Positions 37,041 through 47,377 of a DNA stretch of 64,000 bases are shown here, one piece after another (position 1 is the first letter of the stretch; every line of letters starts with the position of its first letter). The notes under the pieces are model-generated. The model saw nothing but the letters and a program-made list of their open reading frames with translations, was not told the origin of the DNA and ran no database searches. Position numbers and translations under genes: made by a program. Source of the stretch: Leptospira bandrabouensis (GTDB lineage: Bacteria > Spirochaetota > Leptospiria > Leptospirales > Leptospiraceae); the NCBI RefSeq assembly GCF_004770905.1, contig NZ_RQHT01000014.1:310001-374000 (forward strand), in the 5' to 3' direction.

Positions 37041-38459
37041 ATGAGTTTTTCTAAAAGAATCGGTATCTACCTCTTTCTTGTGTTTTCTACCTCCTACTTA
37101 TGGGGGGAGGCTAGAGTCGCACAGGCAAGTGAAGCGCTTAAAAGGCAACTTTCGGATGAAAATCCAAGGTCTTCCTTAGGATCTAGCCTCTATCCTGATG
37201 ACCAAAAAACGATTCGGGATATTGATTTAGAGTCTGCAGAATCAATGCTTTGGAAAAACAATCTTTTGCTCATTGCTTCTCGCTTTCAAATTGATGTAAA
37301 AAAAGCAGGGATTTTACAAGCAGGACTTTATGCGAATCCGAACATTGCCATTGACCAAAGTATTTTTGCAGAACCAACGCAAAGGTATTTTGATACAACA
37401 AGATCCGGACAGTCTGTAGTTCAAATCCAACAAGTGTTTTTACTTGGTGGTAAAATTGACAAACGTGTAAAGGTAGCAGAACTCAATGCAAAGATATCCG
37501 AACAGGATTTTTATGATTTAGCACGTGCGGTCATTACGAAACTAAGAAGAACGTTTTATACAATATACTTTTACAAAAAGGCTGTTGTGTTCTACGACCA
37601 AAGTATTGCTTCCATAGAAAAAACTGTAGATTCTTCAGAGCTTGCTTACAAAAGAAGAGCACTCCTCCAAGCAGAACATTTACGTTTGAAAGCACTTTTG
37701 TTTTTCTTAAAAAAAGAAAGAGAAGATCTGGCGATCAAAGTTTATGAAAAGGAAGCGGAATTAAAAGTTCTTTTGAATGATGATTTGTATCGCGATGTAA
37801 GAGTAGAATTTAATCCGAACGTCAATGAATCACATTTAGATGCTATTGTTCCCAACCAAGCACGATTAGAAGATTTAGTTGAAATCGCTCGCGAAAACCG
37901 ACCCGATTTAAAAAAGGCATTACAAACATTAAGATTTGAAGAAGCCAATTTGGAACTTCAATATGCCAATGCCATTCCAGATTTATCATTTGGTCCTGTT
38001 TACAACCGCGGTGGTACTGCTTTCCAAAACTATTGGGGAGTCACCGCACAGCTTAGTGTTCCACTCTTTGACAGAAACCAAGGAAATATCCAAGCAGCCG
38101 AAAAAGCAATTCTTGTCCGCAAACAAGAGTTAAAGAACAACATCCTGGAAGTTGAAAACGAAGTTGCTGTGGCTTACCAATCTGCGCGGATCAAAGATGC
38201 ACTTTATAAACGTTTTAGTAACGCATATATCAAAGATTACGGAAGTTTATCTTTAGATATGATTATGAGTTATGAAAAGAAATACATAACCATTTTAGAA
38301 TTCGCCGATTTCTTTGAAACCTATCGTTCTAGCATTGTAGAGATGTTAAAACTCCAAACTGATCGAATGGAAGCTATTGAAAATGTAAACTATGCTGTGG
38401 GTAAAGGAATCTTTATCCCTAAAACTGAAAACCAAACCAATCCTAAATCTGAGGAATAA
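37041..38459 (+). CDS. TolC-family outer-membrane channel of metal RND efflux (CzcC/CusC-like)
   Basis: A 472-residue outer-membrane factor. After a signal peptide ([20 protein letters not shown]) the sequence has the TolC-family pattern of paired long helices: [20 protein letters not shown] in the first repeat and [20 protein letters not shown] in the second, with short strands ([19 protein letters not shown]) for the barrel. It would form the exit duct in a tripartite pump with the periplasmic adaptor and RND protein encoded next. Shine-Dalgarno is weak (GGTAA), so translation could depend on upstream reading. Member of the CzcC/CnrC group by context. Confidence 0.83.
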   Translation: MSFSKRIGIYLFLVFSTSYLWGEARVAQASEALKRQLSDENPRSSLGSSLYPDDQKTIRDIDLESAESMLWKNNLLLIASRFQIDVKKAGILQAGLYANPNIAIDQSIFAEPTQRYFDTTRSGQSVVQIQQVFLLGGKIDKRVKVAELNAKISEQDFYDLARAVITKLRRTFYTIYFYKKAVVFYDQSIASIEKTVDSSELAYKRRALLQAEHLRLKALLFFLKKEREDLAIKVYEKEAELKVLLNDDLYRDVRVEFNPNVNESHLDAIVPNQARLEDLVEIARENRPDLKKALQTLRFEEANLELQYANAIPDLSFGPVYNRGGTAFQNYWGVTAQLSVPLFDRNQGNIQAAEKAILVRKQELKNNILEVENEVAVAYQSARIKDALYKRFSNAYIKDYGSLSLDMIMSYEKKYITILEFADFFETYRSSIVEMLKLQTDRMEAIENVNYAVGKGIFIPKTENQTNPKSEE

Positions 38460-38460
38460 A

Positions 38461-39468
38461 ATGTTAATTACTATAAAATCTTTGAACCAAAAGGCTAAAA
38501 TCCTCCTAATTTCAGGGGTGGCTCTTGTAGTCATAGCTGTCCTTTTTATGATTTTTTCCAAACCAACAAAACCTGCTCATAAACATCCAGAGAAAGCGGA
38601 AGTTTTTGATGATGGCCGTCGAATTGTTTTTAAACCAGGAAGCCCTGGTCTCGATATTGTAAAATCAACTGTCATAGGTGGTGGAGGTGAATTTGTTAGT
38701 TTAGAAGCTCCCGCAAGGCTTATTGCATCCACTTCTCCATCCGTGAGTAATGGAGCCCGTATCATACTTTTTGAATCAGCCGAACTGAATGATCTTTATG
38801 TAGGTTACGTTCATGCAAAAAACAAACTACATAGATCCAACAAGAACTTAAGCCGGATTAAAGATATGTTTGTGCATCGTGTTGCAACAGAAAAAGATTT
38901 GGTCGAATCTGAAACCGATGCTGGTAACGATGCAGCAGAACTTGCTGAATTTGAAGGAAAACTGCGTGCACAAGGTTTAAACCCAAGTGAGTTAGGAACC
39001 GCAGGAAGTTTAAAAGCATGGATCATTACCGATGTTCCCGAATCTCAAATTTCCACATTACGCAAAGGAAAAAAAGTAAAGGTTGTGTTTGCTTCTTTTC
39101 CCGATGAAGAGTTTATCGGAACAGCTGAAGCCATTGGTGATAACGTAGATCCTCTTACAAGAACTGCAAAAATGAGGATCATCGTAGTAAATGATAAATA
39201 CAGATTGAAACCAGGTATGTTTGGAGTTGTAAAATTTCCAGAACAAACCGGTGGGGATAGTGTAGTATTACCTTATACAGCGATTGTTACGGTAGAAGGA
39301 AAAAACTATGTTTTTGTTGAGGAACAACCACTAACATTCAAAAGACGAGAAGTGGTATTGGGAATTTCAACAAAAGAACGAGTTAATATTATCGAAGGTC
39401 TTTCACCCGGTGAAAAAGTAGCCATACAAGGATCCATTCTTTTGAAAGGATTAAGTTTTGGATTTTAA
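38461..39468 (+). CDS. RND efflux periplasmic adaptor (CzcB/CusB-like)
   Basis: About 335 residues from ATG 38461, which has GAGGA close upstream; the longer reading from 38392 overlaps the channel gene and is rejected. An N-terminal membrane anchor (about residues 13-33: [19 protein letters not shown]) is followed by a histidine-containing linker (PAHKHPEK), a helical hairpin with [16 protein letters not shown], and beta-barrel/membrane-proximal domains ([31 protein letters not shown]). It should link the RND pump to the outer-membrane channel in the periplasm. The short hairpin fits heavy-metal efflux adaptors. Confidence 0.85.
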   Translation: MLITIKSLNQKAKILLISGVALVVIAVLFMIFSKPTKPAHKHPEKAEVFDDGRRIVFKPGSPGLDIVKSTVIGGGGEFVSLEAPARLIASTSPSVSNGARIILFESAELNDLYVGYVHAKNKLHRSNKNLSRIKDMFVHRVATEKDLVESETDAGNDAAELAEFEGKLRAQGLNPSELGTAGSLKAWIITDVPESQISTLRKGKKVKVVFASFPDEEFIGTAEAIGDNVDPLTRTAKMRIIVVNDKYRLKPGMFGVVKFPEQTGGDSVVLPYTAIVTVEGKNYVFVEEQPLTFKRREVVLGISTKERVNIIEGLSPGEKVAIQGSILLKGLSFGF

Positions 39469-39469
39469 T

Positions 39470-40219
39470 ATGAAAAAGCTTGTCCTTCTATACATTACCA
39501 TTTTTTTATTTGCCACTTCTTTGTTTTCGCAAACGACTCCATATCCTAAAGACAAAGAAGGAAATGAAATCAAACCAGAGTGGACACCGACAAAGTCTGA
39601 TCAGTCAGCATTTGGCGAAGATGAAAAACTAAAACCTGATAGTCTAGATGCGAAGAGACTACCAAAATCAACCAATTTTTGGGTTTACGGCGCGTCTATT
39701 GGATCACCTGCAAGTTTAAACTTCAACTTAGGATACTATTTCAAAGATGTCGTATTACGAGGATCAGGTGGAGCCTGGGGGCCCCATTGGTATGGTGGCC
39801 AAGTAGATTTAGGTTATACATTCTGGAAAACACCTGTGATCGCTCATAGTATTTCTATTGTCGGTGGATATTTTGAAGTAAACCCATTTGCACCTGAAGT
39901 TGGTCGCGGAGGTCAGTCTTCTTACCCAACTGGTGTCAATGTACCCGGATATAACAGAAGAGATCCTTCCCAAGAAGACCTCCTCATCCGGTCTTATGTA
40001 AATTCCATTGATAGTAATATTGGCACTTTTTTAGAATATGAAAGCCGCGAAAGACAAAGAGTTCACCTTTCACAAAGATACATAGGCCTGACTTACGACT
40101 TCCTACTTGGAAACTTCTTTTTGCAAGTAGGTGGTGGAGTTGGACAAGGCGACTACAAAAACCCACAGTTATTACTTCAAATGGGTTACCTCTTCAATAC
40201 GAGGGAATATCATGATTAA
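39470..40219 (+). CDS. Exported beta-rich protein between the adaptor and pump genes
   Basis: About 249 residues. Signal peptide [20 protein letters not shown], then glycine/aromatic strands such as [40 protein letters not shown] and [18 protein letters not shown], compatible with a small outer-membrane beta barrel. It is not one of the usual Czc/Cus components. It lies inside the operon, ending 4-8 bases around the start of the czcA-like gene, so it is translated together with it. Start chosen at 39470 (two bases after the adaptor stop) rather than TTG 39458. Function unknown. Confidence 0.65.
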   Translation: MKKLVLLYITIFLFATSLFSQTTPYPKDKEGNEIKPEWTPTKSDQSAFGEDEKLKPDSLDAKRLPKSTNFWVYGASIGSPASLNFNLGYYFKDVVLRGSGGAWGPHWYGGQVDLGYTFWKTPVIAHSISIVGGYFEVNPFAPEVGRGGQSSYPTGVNVPGYNRRDPSQEDLLIRSYVNSIDSNIGTFLEYESRERQRVHLSQRYIGLTYDFLLGNFFLQVGGGVGQGDYKNPQLLLQMGYLFNTREYHD

Positions 40220-43200
40220 AGATTTTATAGAAACAGCATTAAAAAATCGCATTACGACACTCATTGCAGCAGCAATTGCTGTTTTGTTTGGACTTTGGGC
40301 CTGGATTGATATACGAAAAGAAGCTTATTCAGATATTGCTGATACACAAGTTCGACTCATTGCAAAATTTCCAGGAAAAGCCGCAGTGGAAGTAGAAGAA
40401 CGTGTCACTCTTCCCATTGAACGGGTATTAAATGCAATTCCCAAAGTCGCTGTAAGGCGATCAAGAACCATCAATGGATTAGTTGTATTTCAATTCGTCT
40501 TTGAAGATGGGACAGATGATTACTTTGCTCGTATGCGACTTATGGAACGTGTGGCCGATGCAGATATTCCAGAAGATGTTCACCCGGCGCTCGGACCAAT
40601 GAGTTCACCCGTTGGCGAAATCTATCGGTATGTTGTAGAATCATCAGAAAATCATACACCAATGGAACTTCGAACCATCCAAGATTGGATTGTTATGCCG
40701 AAGATGTTACAAATTCCAGGGATTGCCGATGTCGTCACATTTGGTGGTTTACCAAAACAATACCATGTGGTCACTTCTCCCGATAAGTTAATTCGATATA
40801 AATTAACCATTGGCGATGTTATCAAAGCAATTCAGGAAAACAACTTAAACACAGGTGGTAACTTACTCCTTCAAGGGGAACAAGGTTTTCCCATTCGTTC
40901 TCTCGGCGCAATTAGGGATCCGAAACACATTGAAAACATTGTTGTCAAAACTGTCAATGGCGTTCCTGTTTTTATTCGCGATTTAGGTTCCGTTGAAATT
41001 TCACATCCTATTCCGAGTGGTGTTTTAGGTTATACCGTACAGAATGATGAGGAAGGTCTTATTGATGTCGATTCGTCTGTACAAGGTTTAGTCGCCATGC
41101 GTCGTTGGGGTGATCCTAACGAAATGGGAGAAAGAATTCGTGAAAAAGTAAAAGAAATTAACGAAAACTATCTCCCAAAGGGTGTTCAACTTCGAAATAC
41201 ATATGACAGAACAGATCTAGTAAACTATACTCTTCGAACCATTGGCAAAACTTTGGTGGAAGGTGTAGTCGTTGTTAGTTTAGTATTAATATTCTTTATT
41301 GGAAGTGTAAAAGCATCTCTTGTAGTAGTCGCAACCATTCCATTTGCAATGTTATTTGCATTTCTCTTAATGAATATGACAGGCATTCCGGCCAGTTTAC
41401 TATCGTTAGGTGCAATTGACTTTGGTATCATTGTAGATGGAGCTGTGATCATGGTGGAAAACATCATGAGACGGTATAGGGACGCAACTCCAGAAGAAAA
41501 ATCACATGGAATTTTAGCATTTACTCGAGATGCTGCATCAGAAGTGGGAACGGAAATCCTATTTTCAATTTTAATCATTATTTTAGCTTATCTTCCCATT
41601 TTTTCTTTTGAAAGAATTGAAGGTCGTTTGTTTAAACCTATGGCATTTACAATTTCCTTTGCCATCTTAGGCGCGTTAATTTTTGCGATGGCAGTGATTC
41701 CTGTACTCATGTCCATCATTTACAAAACTTATTTTGAATCGAAAAATCCAGGTCCCATTGAATGGCATAACCCGGTTTACGATTGGATAGAAGTTCGTTA
41801 CAAACGAATCATCGAATTCATTGTAAATAGATCCAAAAAAGCTGTGAAGTATACTTTCAGTGTTGTGACAATATTCCTTGCCATTGGGATGTTCTCTCTT
41901 GGAACAGAATTCCTTCCCGAAATGGATGAAGGTGGATTTAACATTCGTATCTTTTTCCCAGTAGGTATTTCCTTACCGGAAGCAAGAAAGTTCATGCCTA
42001 AAATCAGACAAACGATTTATAAAAATGAACAAGTGAGTGTGGTCATTTCCCAGTTAGGAAGAAACGATGATGGAACAGACCCACTTCCTCCAAACCGATT
42101 AGAGGTTCTAATTGGTTTAAAAGATTATAATAAATGGAAGGAAAAAATCACCAAACAGGAGTTACTCCTAAGAATGAGAAATGATTTGGAAGCAACACTT
42201 CCTGGTGCCCGAGTCAGTTTCTCCCAGCCAATTATGGATAACCTTTCCGAAGCCATTATGGGTACCATTGCCGACCTTGCCGTATTTGTTTCCGGAAATG
42301 ACCTAAAAATTATGCGCGGAATCGGTAACGAAGTTCTTAAAGAGATTAAGGAAATGAAGGGAGCCAGTGAATATGGGATTGAGCAAGAAGCGGAAAGTCC
42401 TCAATTAACGATTAATATCAATCGTGAAGCGGCAGCACGATTTGGAATTAATGTTATAGATATCCAACAGATGATTGAAGCTGCGATTGGAATGCAACGA
42501 GTGAGTACCTTATACGAAGGTCCTTCCGATATTCCACCAAAAACTCCGGCTCGATTTGGAATTGTAGTTCGATTTTCAAAAGATTATCGTGCTTCTAAAC
42601 AAGCGATTGAAAATATGCCAATCATTTCGCCAAAAGGAGAAAGGATTCCACTTTCGCAATTAGCAGATATAGAAGTGGTTGATGGTCCTACCATGATTTT
42701 CCGACAAGAGGGACGTCGGGTCGTAACGGTTCGAACTAACATTCGTGGCCGTGACCAAGGAGGTTTTGTCTCCGAACTCCAAAAACGAGTAAAGAAAAAA
42801 ATCAAACTTCCTGATGGATATGAAATTAGGTTTGGAGGACAATACGAAAACTTATCACGTGTTGGTAAAAAGTTAGCACTTGTTATACCAATTACTATCC
42901 TCATTATTTTTGGTGTTCTCTATATGTTATATAGGAACCTCAAATATGTTTATGTTGCCTTGGCATGTATACCGCTTTCCTTATTAGGTGGAATTTATGC
43001 CTTATTAATGAGAGGATATTACTTTAACGTTTCCGGTGGTGTGGGTTTTATTTCTCTCTTTGGAATTGCTACGATGGCAGGAGTATTGTTTGTTTCTAGA
43101 ACCAATCACTTGTTAATTGAAGAGCCAGAGATCACAACAAAAGCTGCCGTAAAAAAAGCCGCGGTGATCCAGCTTAGACCAATGCTTATGACCATGTTAC

Positions 43201-43520
43201 TGGCATTACTTGGACTCATTCCTGCAACGTTAGGAACAGGTGTTGGATCCGACGTACAAAGACCACTGGCAACCGTGATTGTGGGAGGATTATTCTCTGC
43301 AATGTGCCTTGTGTTAACCATCCTCCCTTCCTTATATTTAGTGGTTGTGGGCGAAAGGAAACCAAATGCAAAAGAACTTGAAGAGATGAGTCACAAAAAA
43401 CATATCCCTTTTCTCGACTTTGTAAGTGAAATTAGTGAAGAACCTTTGGAAGATGATGAAGAGGATGACGACACCTCAAAGAAAAAGAAAAAGCCAGCTA
43501 AAAAAAAGAAAAGGACCTAA
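40212..43520 (+). CDS. Heavy-metal RND efflux pump, CzcA-like
   Basis: A 1102-residue inner-membrane proton/metal antiporter. The transmembrane-4 signature is [15 protein letters not shown], with D403, D409 and E416 at the same spacing as the CzcA proton-relay residues D402, D408 and E415; this signature belongs to the divalent-cation group (Co/Zn/Cd/Ni) rather than the Cu/Ag group. Twelve transmembrane helices and two periplasmic porter domains fit the length. Start ATG 40212 is preceded by GAGGG, and the ORF start 27 codons upstream is rejected. The C-terminus ends in a lysine-rich tail ([13 protein letters not shown]). A terminator follows at 43567. Confidence 0.93.
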   Translation: MIKDFIETALKNRITTLIAAAIAVLFGLWAWIDIRKEAYSDIADTQVRLIAKFPGKAAVEVEERVTLPIERVLNAIPKVAVRRSRTINGLVVFQFVFEDGTDDYFARMRLMERVADADIPEDVHPALGPMSSPVGEIYRYVVESSENHTPMELRTIQDWIVMPKMLQIPGIADVVTFGGLPKQYHVVTSPDKLIRYKLTIGDVIKAIQENNLNTGGNLLLQGEQGFPIRSLGAIRDPKHIENIVVKTVNGVPVFIRDLGSVEISHPIPSGVLGYTVQNDEEGLIDVDSSVQGLVAMRRWGDPNEMGERIREKVKEINENYLPKGVQLRNTYDRTDLVNYTLRTIGKTLVEGVVVVSLVLIFFIGSVKASLVVVATIPFAMLFAFLLMNMTGIPASLLSLGAIDFGIIVDGAVIMVENIMRRYRDATPEEKSHGILAFTRDAASEVGTEILFSILIIILAYLPIFSFERIEGRLFKPMAFTISFAILGALIFAMAVIPVLMSIIYKTYFESKNPGPIEWHNPVYDWIEVRYKRIIEFIVNRSKKAVKYTFSVVTIFLAIGMFSLGTEFLPEMDEGGFNIRIFFPVGISLPEARKFMPKIRQTIYKNEQVSVVISQLGRNDDGTDPLPPNRLEVLIGLKDYNKWKEKITKQELLLRMRNDLEATLPGARVSFSQPIMDNLSEAIMGTIADLAVFVSGNDLKIMRGIGNEVLKEIKEMKGASEYGIEQEAESPQLTININREAAARFGINVIDIQQMIEAAIGMQRVSTLYEGPSDIPPKTPARFGIVVRFSKDYRASKQAIENMPIISPKGERIPLSQLADIEVVDGPTMIFRQEGRRVVTVRTNIRGRDQGGFVSELQKRVKKKIKLPDGYEIRFGGQYENLSRVGKKLALVIPITILIIFGVLYMLYRNLKYVYVALACIPLSLLGGIYALLMRGYYFNVSGGVGFISLFGIATMAGVLFVSRTNHLLIEEPEITTKAAVKKAAVIQLRPMLMTMLLALLGLIPATLGTGVGSDVQRPLATVIVGGLFSAMCLVLTILPSLYLVVVGERKPNAKELEEMSHKKHIPFLDFVSEISEEPLEDDEEDDDTSKKKKKPAKKKKRT

Positions 43521-43566
43521 AGTCTTTTCTTAACTAAAAGAAAATAATCCCATTTCTCCTATTTAT

Positions 43567-43601
43567 ACTCCAAACTACATAAGTGGTTTGGAGTTTTTTC
43601 T
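43567..43601 (+). terminator. Rho-independent terminator after the metal-efflux operon
   Basis: ACTCCAAAC (43567-43575) pairs with GTTTGGAGT (43586-43594), followed by TTTTTC. Confidence 0.85.
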
Positions 43602-43606
43602 TTTCA

Positions 43607-44815
43607 CTAATAGCGAACAGAAGCAGCGACAATAAACAATCGCTCAACACGAGTATGTTTATTTTTATCAGTTTCAAAAACAGCATCCATAGATTCTTTC
43701 TGAGTGACTTCGAAACGGATCAAACCCGGATGCCATTGTAACAAATCAAAGGTGACTGTGTAACCGTTTGTCATAAATCCATTTCGAGTATAAGTGGTTG
43801 CCAATACTTGTTTTGGATCATAATACCTTTCGATTCGCAAACTCAAACGATATAAATCATCATAACGAAAACTCGTCCAAAAGGTTCCATGATACCATTG
43901 ATTGTATACATTCGATTCTCTATTGGTATAAATTCCAAGTGTTGGATTGATTTCTTTCCACCACGGTTCGTATTGGAAAGATTCTTTTGCTTTTTGGGCC
44001 CCAATATCACCAGAGATTGCAAAGGACAACCAATCCAATGCTTTCCATTCTAAAATGGTATTGTTATAGAATCTGGTTTGTTTCCGTTCATGATCGGGAG
44101 CTTCATTTCCAACAAATTGATTTGCTGTAATCGTAAAATTAGGAGTTAAAAAAAACTTAAACTGGGAGCCGAGAGATTTATCTTTATTTCGATCTGTGAT
44201 ATTTTGCCAACCATTCATCACATGGAACTGAAATTGGAATTTATCAGTAAACTTTGTAGTAAGCCTGACTCCTGAAGAATAATAAGGTACATAATCTAAA
44301 GCAAGTGCTCTCGTATAATTCCAATTATCCGAAGAAATCCAGGATTCATGTCCAATATGCCCAAAATAAATTCCTCCATCCACCCAAGTGTCTTTTGCTA
44401 ATTTAAATCCAACATAAGCTTCTTGGATATGTTTTACCGAATTTTGATTGGAACTGACATCTCGATTTGCTTCTGCGGCATAATTTGTATTTACGGATGT
44501 ACCAAATTGCAAAGCAATTCGTCCTCTTACCTTCTCCTCTTGCCATTTAGCATCAACAAATCCAAGGTTAATATTAAATTCATCGTTACGAACCGCTTGT
44601 GTTGCATATTGACGTTCTTTTGATATAGGATGATTTGTATTATGAGAATAATAAGTATCAACAAATGCACCTAACTTCAAACTAGCGGGAAGTGGATTTT
44701 GTAAATGTGTTTGTGGTTCTATTGTCTGAGGTTTTGTTTCTTCGGCATCCAAAGAAAAATAAAAAAACAATCCACATAACAGGATTGGAATTTTGAAAAA
44801 GTTGATTTTTGCCAT
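43607..44815 (-). CDS. Outer-membrane beta-barrel porin, BBP2/OmpL-like family
   Basis: About 402 residues from ATG 44815. After a signal peptide (MAKINFFKIPILLCGLFFYF) the sequence is a series of alternating aromatic strands (KLGAFVDTYYSHNTN, NINLGFVDAKWQEEKVRG, YVGFKLAKDTWVDGGIYFGH, WTSFRYDDLYRLSLRIERYYD) ending in a terminal Y, as in outer-membrane porins of the putative beta-barrel porin-2 group. The start ATG has GGATAG upstream; the longer GTG start is rejected. It is the last gene of a minus-strand cluster with a c-type cytochrome and a DUF455 protein. Substrate unknown. Confidence 0.75.
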   Translation of the reverse strand: MAKINFFKIPILLCGLFFYFSLDAEETKPQTIEPQTHLQNPLPASLKLGAFVDTYYSHNTNHPISKERQYATQAVRNDEFNINLGFVDAKWQEEKVRGRIALQFGTSVNTNYAAEANRDVSSNQNSVKHIQEAYVGFKLAKDTWVDGGIYFGHIGHESWISSDNWNYTRALALDYVPYYSSGVRLTTKFTDKFQFQFHVMNGWQNITDRNKDKSLGSQFKFFLTPNFTITANQFVGNEAPDHERKQTRFYNNTILEWKALDWLSFAISGDIGAQKAKESFQYEPWWKEINPTLGIYTNRESNVYNQWYHGTFWTSFRYDDLYRLSLRIERYYDPKQVLATTYTRNGFMTNGYTVTFDLLQWHPGLIRFEVTQKESMDAVFETDKNKHTRVERLFIVAASVRY

Positions 44816-44854
44816 ACTATCCGTTCCCACAGAAGTAGGAACGGAAAATCCAGT

Positions 44855-45256
44855 TTACTTTTTTAATAACTCTTTGATCTCTTTTGGGAATCCGAGTAAT
44901 TCTTCAGGGATGGGGATTAATTTTTTTCTAAATTTTGCTTTGTATTCTTTTTTAAATTTTGTATGGCAAGACTTACAAGTTTCATCAGGTTTACCAACTG
45001 CTAACTTAGCATCGATAATTTCTTTCCACTCTGCCTTTTGGTCTTCTGGAGCCATGTCAGGAACTTTTTCCAAAATTTTATTGAGATAATCTGCATTTTC
45101 CTTTTTGTCATATAACTTCGTTGCAGGTTTTGTATATTCTTCCATAAAATCATGAAGATTCATTTCTGTAGATACATTGGTTTTCTTTTCTGCATTCAGT
45201 ACAAACCCGAGTGCAGATAAAAATATTAACAAACTCAATAAAAGTTTAAATTTCAT
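44855..45256 (-). CDS. Small c-type cytochrome
   Basis: A 133-residue exported protein. The signal peptide MKFKLLLSLLIFLSALGFVLNA is followed by helices and a single haem-attachment site CKSCH (C94, C97, H98) about 35 residues from the end, with a basic C-terminal region (KFKKEYKAKFRKKLIP). The layout is similar to cytochrome c-prime-like four-helix proteins with a C-terminal haem site; the axial-ligand identity cannot be read. ATG 45256 is chosen over GTG 45262 because AAGGAAGG is spaced 5 bases before it. It lies between the porin gene and the DUF455 gene on one strand. Confidence 0.77.
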   Translation of the reverse strand: MKFKLLLSLLIFLSALGFVLNAEKKTNVSTEMNLHDFMEEYTKPATKLYDKKENADYLNKILEKVPDMAPEDQKAEWKEIIDAKLAVGKPDETCKSCHTKFKKEYKAKFRKKLIPIPEELLGFPKEIKELLKK

Positions 45257-45291
45257 AATCACCTTCCTTATAAATACTAACGACTTGGGAA

Positions 45292-46155
45292 CTACGAATC
45301 AAGCCTGTTTTTTCGAAGGATTCTCTCACCCAGTCCAAATTTTTTTACCGATTCCAAATTCACTCGCCCCGTATATTCATCTTGGTAGTCCCCTAGTGAC
45401 TGTATAAACGCGGAGTTCATACCTGCCAATGACCTTGTTTCCGGTAAATAAAGATATCCTTTAGCTCTTCTTGGCGTAAAAGGAAATTGAATGAGTGATA
45501 AATAATGATCCCAATGATTTCCATTTTCTGGGATAGATCTTTCAAAGGCACGAAGCCCTCTTTTTACATGTTTCACTTCATCTTCAAAAATAGTGATCAT
45601 TATATCAGAAGTTAAGTGGTCACCAAAATAAGAAAAAACTTGTGCATATATTTGTGCGTAATCTAAATTTGCACCTTCAAACGAAATTGACATAACTGCA
45701 GAAAAAGATTCTAAAGTTTTAAATTGTCCTAATTGTTTCCAAAAAATATAATTCAAAGGAATATCACCAAAATCGATGCCGAAATCTCGCATCCGATTTA
45801 AATATAACTTTAAATGAGTTTGTTCCTCTTCAATGGTCTTTAAAAATCCATTCCGAACTGATCTTGGTGCATCAGGGAATGCCAAAAGAGCCCAGGCAAA
45901 TAATTCAATCGCCATTAGTTCATGATTTGCAAAATGATGAAGGCTAAGTCCTCGATTGGATTGCAAGTTAAGATGTTCCAAACGTGGAATTTTTACTTTT
46001 TTATCAGAGAATTGGAATTTCGGAGAACGACCTGGAGCTTCCATACGGATAGAAGTAAATTCAGTTTCTTCCTCCCACTGGCGACTTGGAGGTAATAGTT
46101 TATCTTCTAAACTACCGGCAAGTAACAAATGTTTTGCGTATTCTGAAACTTTCAT
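45292..46155 (-). CDS. DUF455 ferritin-like protein
   Basis: A 287-residue protein of the DUF455 family, a ferritin-like group with probable di-metal site. Seen motifs are HHFANHELMAIELFAWALL, TIEEEQTHLKLYLNRM and IFEDEVKHVKRGLRAF, which supply the E/H ligand pairs (EEQTH and EDEVKH) typical of a four-helix di-iron bundle. The enzymatic role of the family is not settled; an oxidase or hydroxylase-like activity is possible. Located upstream of a cytochrome and a porin, which may or may not be connected. Confidence 0.83.
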   Translation of the reverse strand: MKVSEYAKHLLLAGSLEDKLLPPSRQWEEETEFTSIRMEAPGRSPKFQFSDKKVKIPRLEHLNLQSNRGLSLHHFANHELMAIELFAWALLAFPDAPRSVRNGFLKTIEEEQTHLKLYLNRMRDFGIDFGDIPLNYIFWKQLGQFKTLESFSAVMSISFEGANLDYAQIYAQVFSYFGDHLTSDIMITIFEDEVKHVKRGLRAFERSIPENGNHWDHYLSLIQFPFTPRRAKGYLYLPETRSLAGMNSAFIQSLGDYQDEYTGRVNLESVKKFGLGERILRKNRLDS

Positions 46156-46230
46156 TTTATAGCGACTTTTAAAACTTTAAAAAAGGAATTTACAAATAAA
46201 ATAAATTGTTAGGATATAAATCCAATTTCG

Positions 46231-46569
46231 ATGAGTAAGGTTAAAACTAAAAGTACGAATTTTTACGATTTGGTCTATGCTGTTGTAAAAAAAATCCCCA
46301 AAGGAAAGGTAACTACTTACGGGCATATTGCCCTTCTTCTGGGAAGTCCGAGAGCGGCAAGAGCCGTGGGATATGCATTGAATGCACTGAAAAAAGAAAT
46401 GGAACAAAAAATTCCTTGGCAGAGGGTCATCAACGCCCAAGGTCAAATCTCCTTTCGTGGCGACACTTTCCGAGCTTCCTTACAGAAAAAAATTCTACAA
46501 TCCGAAGGTGTTGTCTTTGATTTAAACGATGATCGCATCAATTTTGACAAGTACGGATGGTTTCCATAA
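46231..46569 (+). CDS. MGMT-family alkyltransferase-like protein (ATL)
   Basis: A 112-residue protein related to the DNA-binding domain of O6-alkylguanine-DNA alkyltransferase. The active-site PCHRV is replaced by PWQRVIN (tryptophan at residue 63), the hallmark of alkyltransferase-like proteins that bind O6-alkylguanine lesions without removing them and pass them to nucleotide excision repair. [23 protein letters not shown] is the winged helix-turn-helix with the arginine finger. It is followed, after one base, by thiD on the same strand. Confidence 0.9.
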   Translation: MSKVKTKSTNFYDLVYAVVKKIPKGKVTTYGHIALLLGSPRAARAVGYALNALKKEMEQKIPWQRVINAQGQISFRGDTFRASLQKKILQSEGVVFDLNDDRINFDKYGWFP

Positions 46570-46570
46570 T

Positions 46571-47371
46571 ATGAAGAAAGATTTTCCCATTACCTTAACA
46601 ATTGCCGGTTCTGATTCTGGCGGTGGTGCTGGAGTACAGGCAGACCTCAAAACTTTTTCTTCATTAGCTACTTTTGGAACCACAGTGTTCACCTGTTTGA
46701 CTGCTCAAAATCCTGATGGTGTCAGTGGGATTTCTGAAATTTCACCAGACTTTGTTTCTGCTCAATTAAAAGCTGTTGCTGGGTATTTCCCAGTCAAAGC
46801 AGCAAAAACAGGAATGTTATATTCCGCAAATATCATACAAACAGTTTCAGAATTTTTTTACGAAAACCCAGATATACAACTTGTGGTTGATCCGGTGATG
46901 GTTGCCACTAGTGGAGCAAAACTTCTAAAGGACGATGCAATCCAATCTTTAACCAAAGATCTTTTACCACTTGCAAAATTAATCACACCGAATCTTGACG
47001 AAGCGTCATTACTATTAGGTGAGAACATAAATCAATATGACCAACTTGTCCCGATGGCTGAAAAATTATTTCAGAAGTATAAAGTTCCCTTTCTATTAAA
47101 AGGGGGGCATTTACCAAATGCAAAGGAAGCTACAGATGTTTTATTTGATGGGAAATCATCCTATGTATTTTCGAAACCTTTTTTAAAGGGAAAAAATACT
47201 CATGGAACAGGATGTACTTATTCTGCTGCCATTACTTCGTTTCTTGCACATGGGAAAAGTCTTCCTGAAGCCGTAGGATCAGCAAAAGAATACCTTCACC
47301 TAACTTTAGAAGATGAAATCAAAACAGGTCCAATTTATCATCTTAACCACTTTCCCGAACCAATTAACTAA
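46571..47371 (+). CDS. thiD: Hydroxymethylpyrimidine / phosphomethylpyrimidine kinase
   Basis: About 266 residues from ATG 46571. It phosphorylates HMP and HMP-phosphate to the pyrimidine precursor of thiamine. Signature motifs: [20 protein letters not shown] (N-terminal substrate loop), [33 protein letters not shown] and the catalytic-anion-hole [15 protein letters not shown]. The in-frame ATG 46529 adds 14 residues that overlap the ATL gene and is not used. No thiamine riboswitch is visible upstream. Other thiamine genes are not in this window. Confidence 0.93.
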   Translation: MKKDFPITLTIAGSDSGGGAGVQADLKTFSSLATFGTTVFTCLTAQNPDGVSGISEISPDFVSAQLKAVAGYFPVKAAKTGMLYSANIIQTVSEFFYENPDIQLVVDPVMVATSGAKLLKDDAIQSLTKDLLPLAKLITPNLDEASLLLGENINQYDQLVPMAEKLFQKYKVPFLLKGGHLPNAKEATDVLFDGKSSYVFSKPFLKGKNTHGTGCTYSAAITSFLAHGKSLPEAVGSAKEYLHLTLEDEIKTGPIYHLNHFPEPIN

Positions 47372-47377
47372 AGATAT

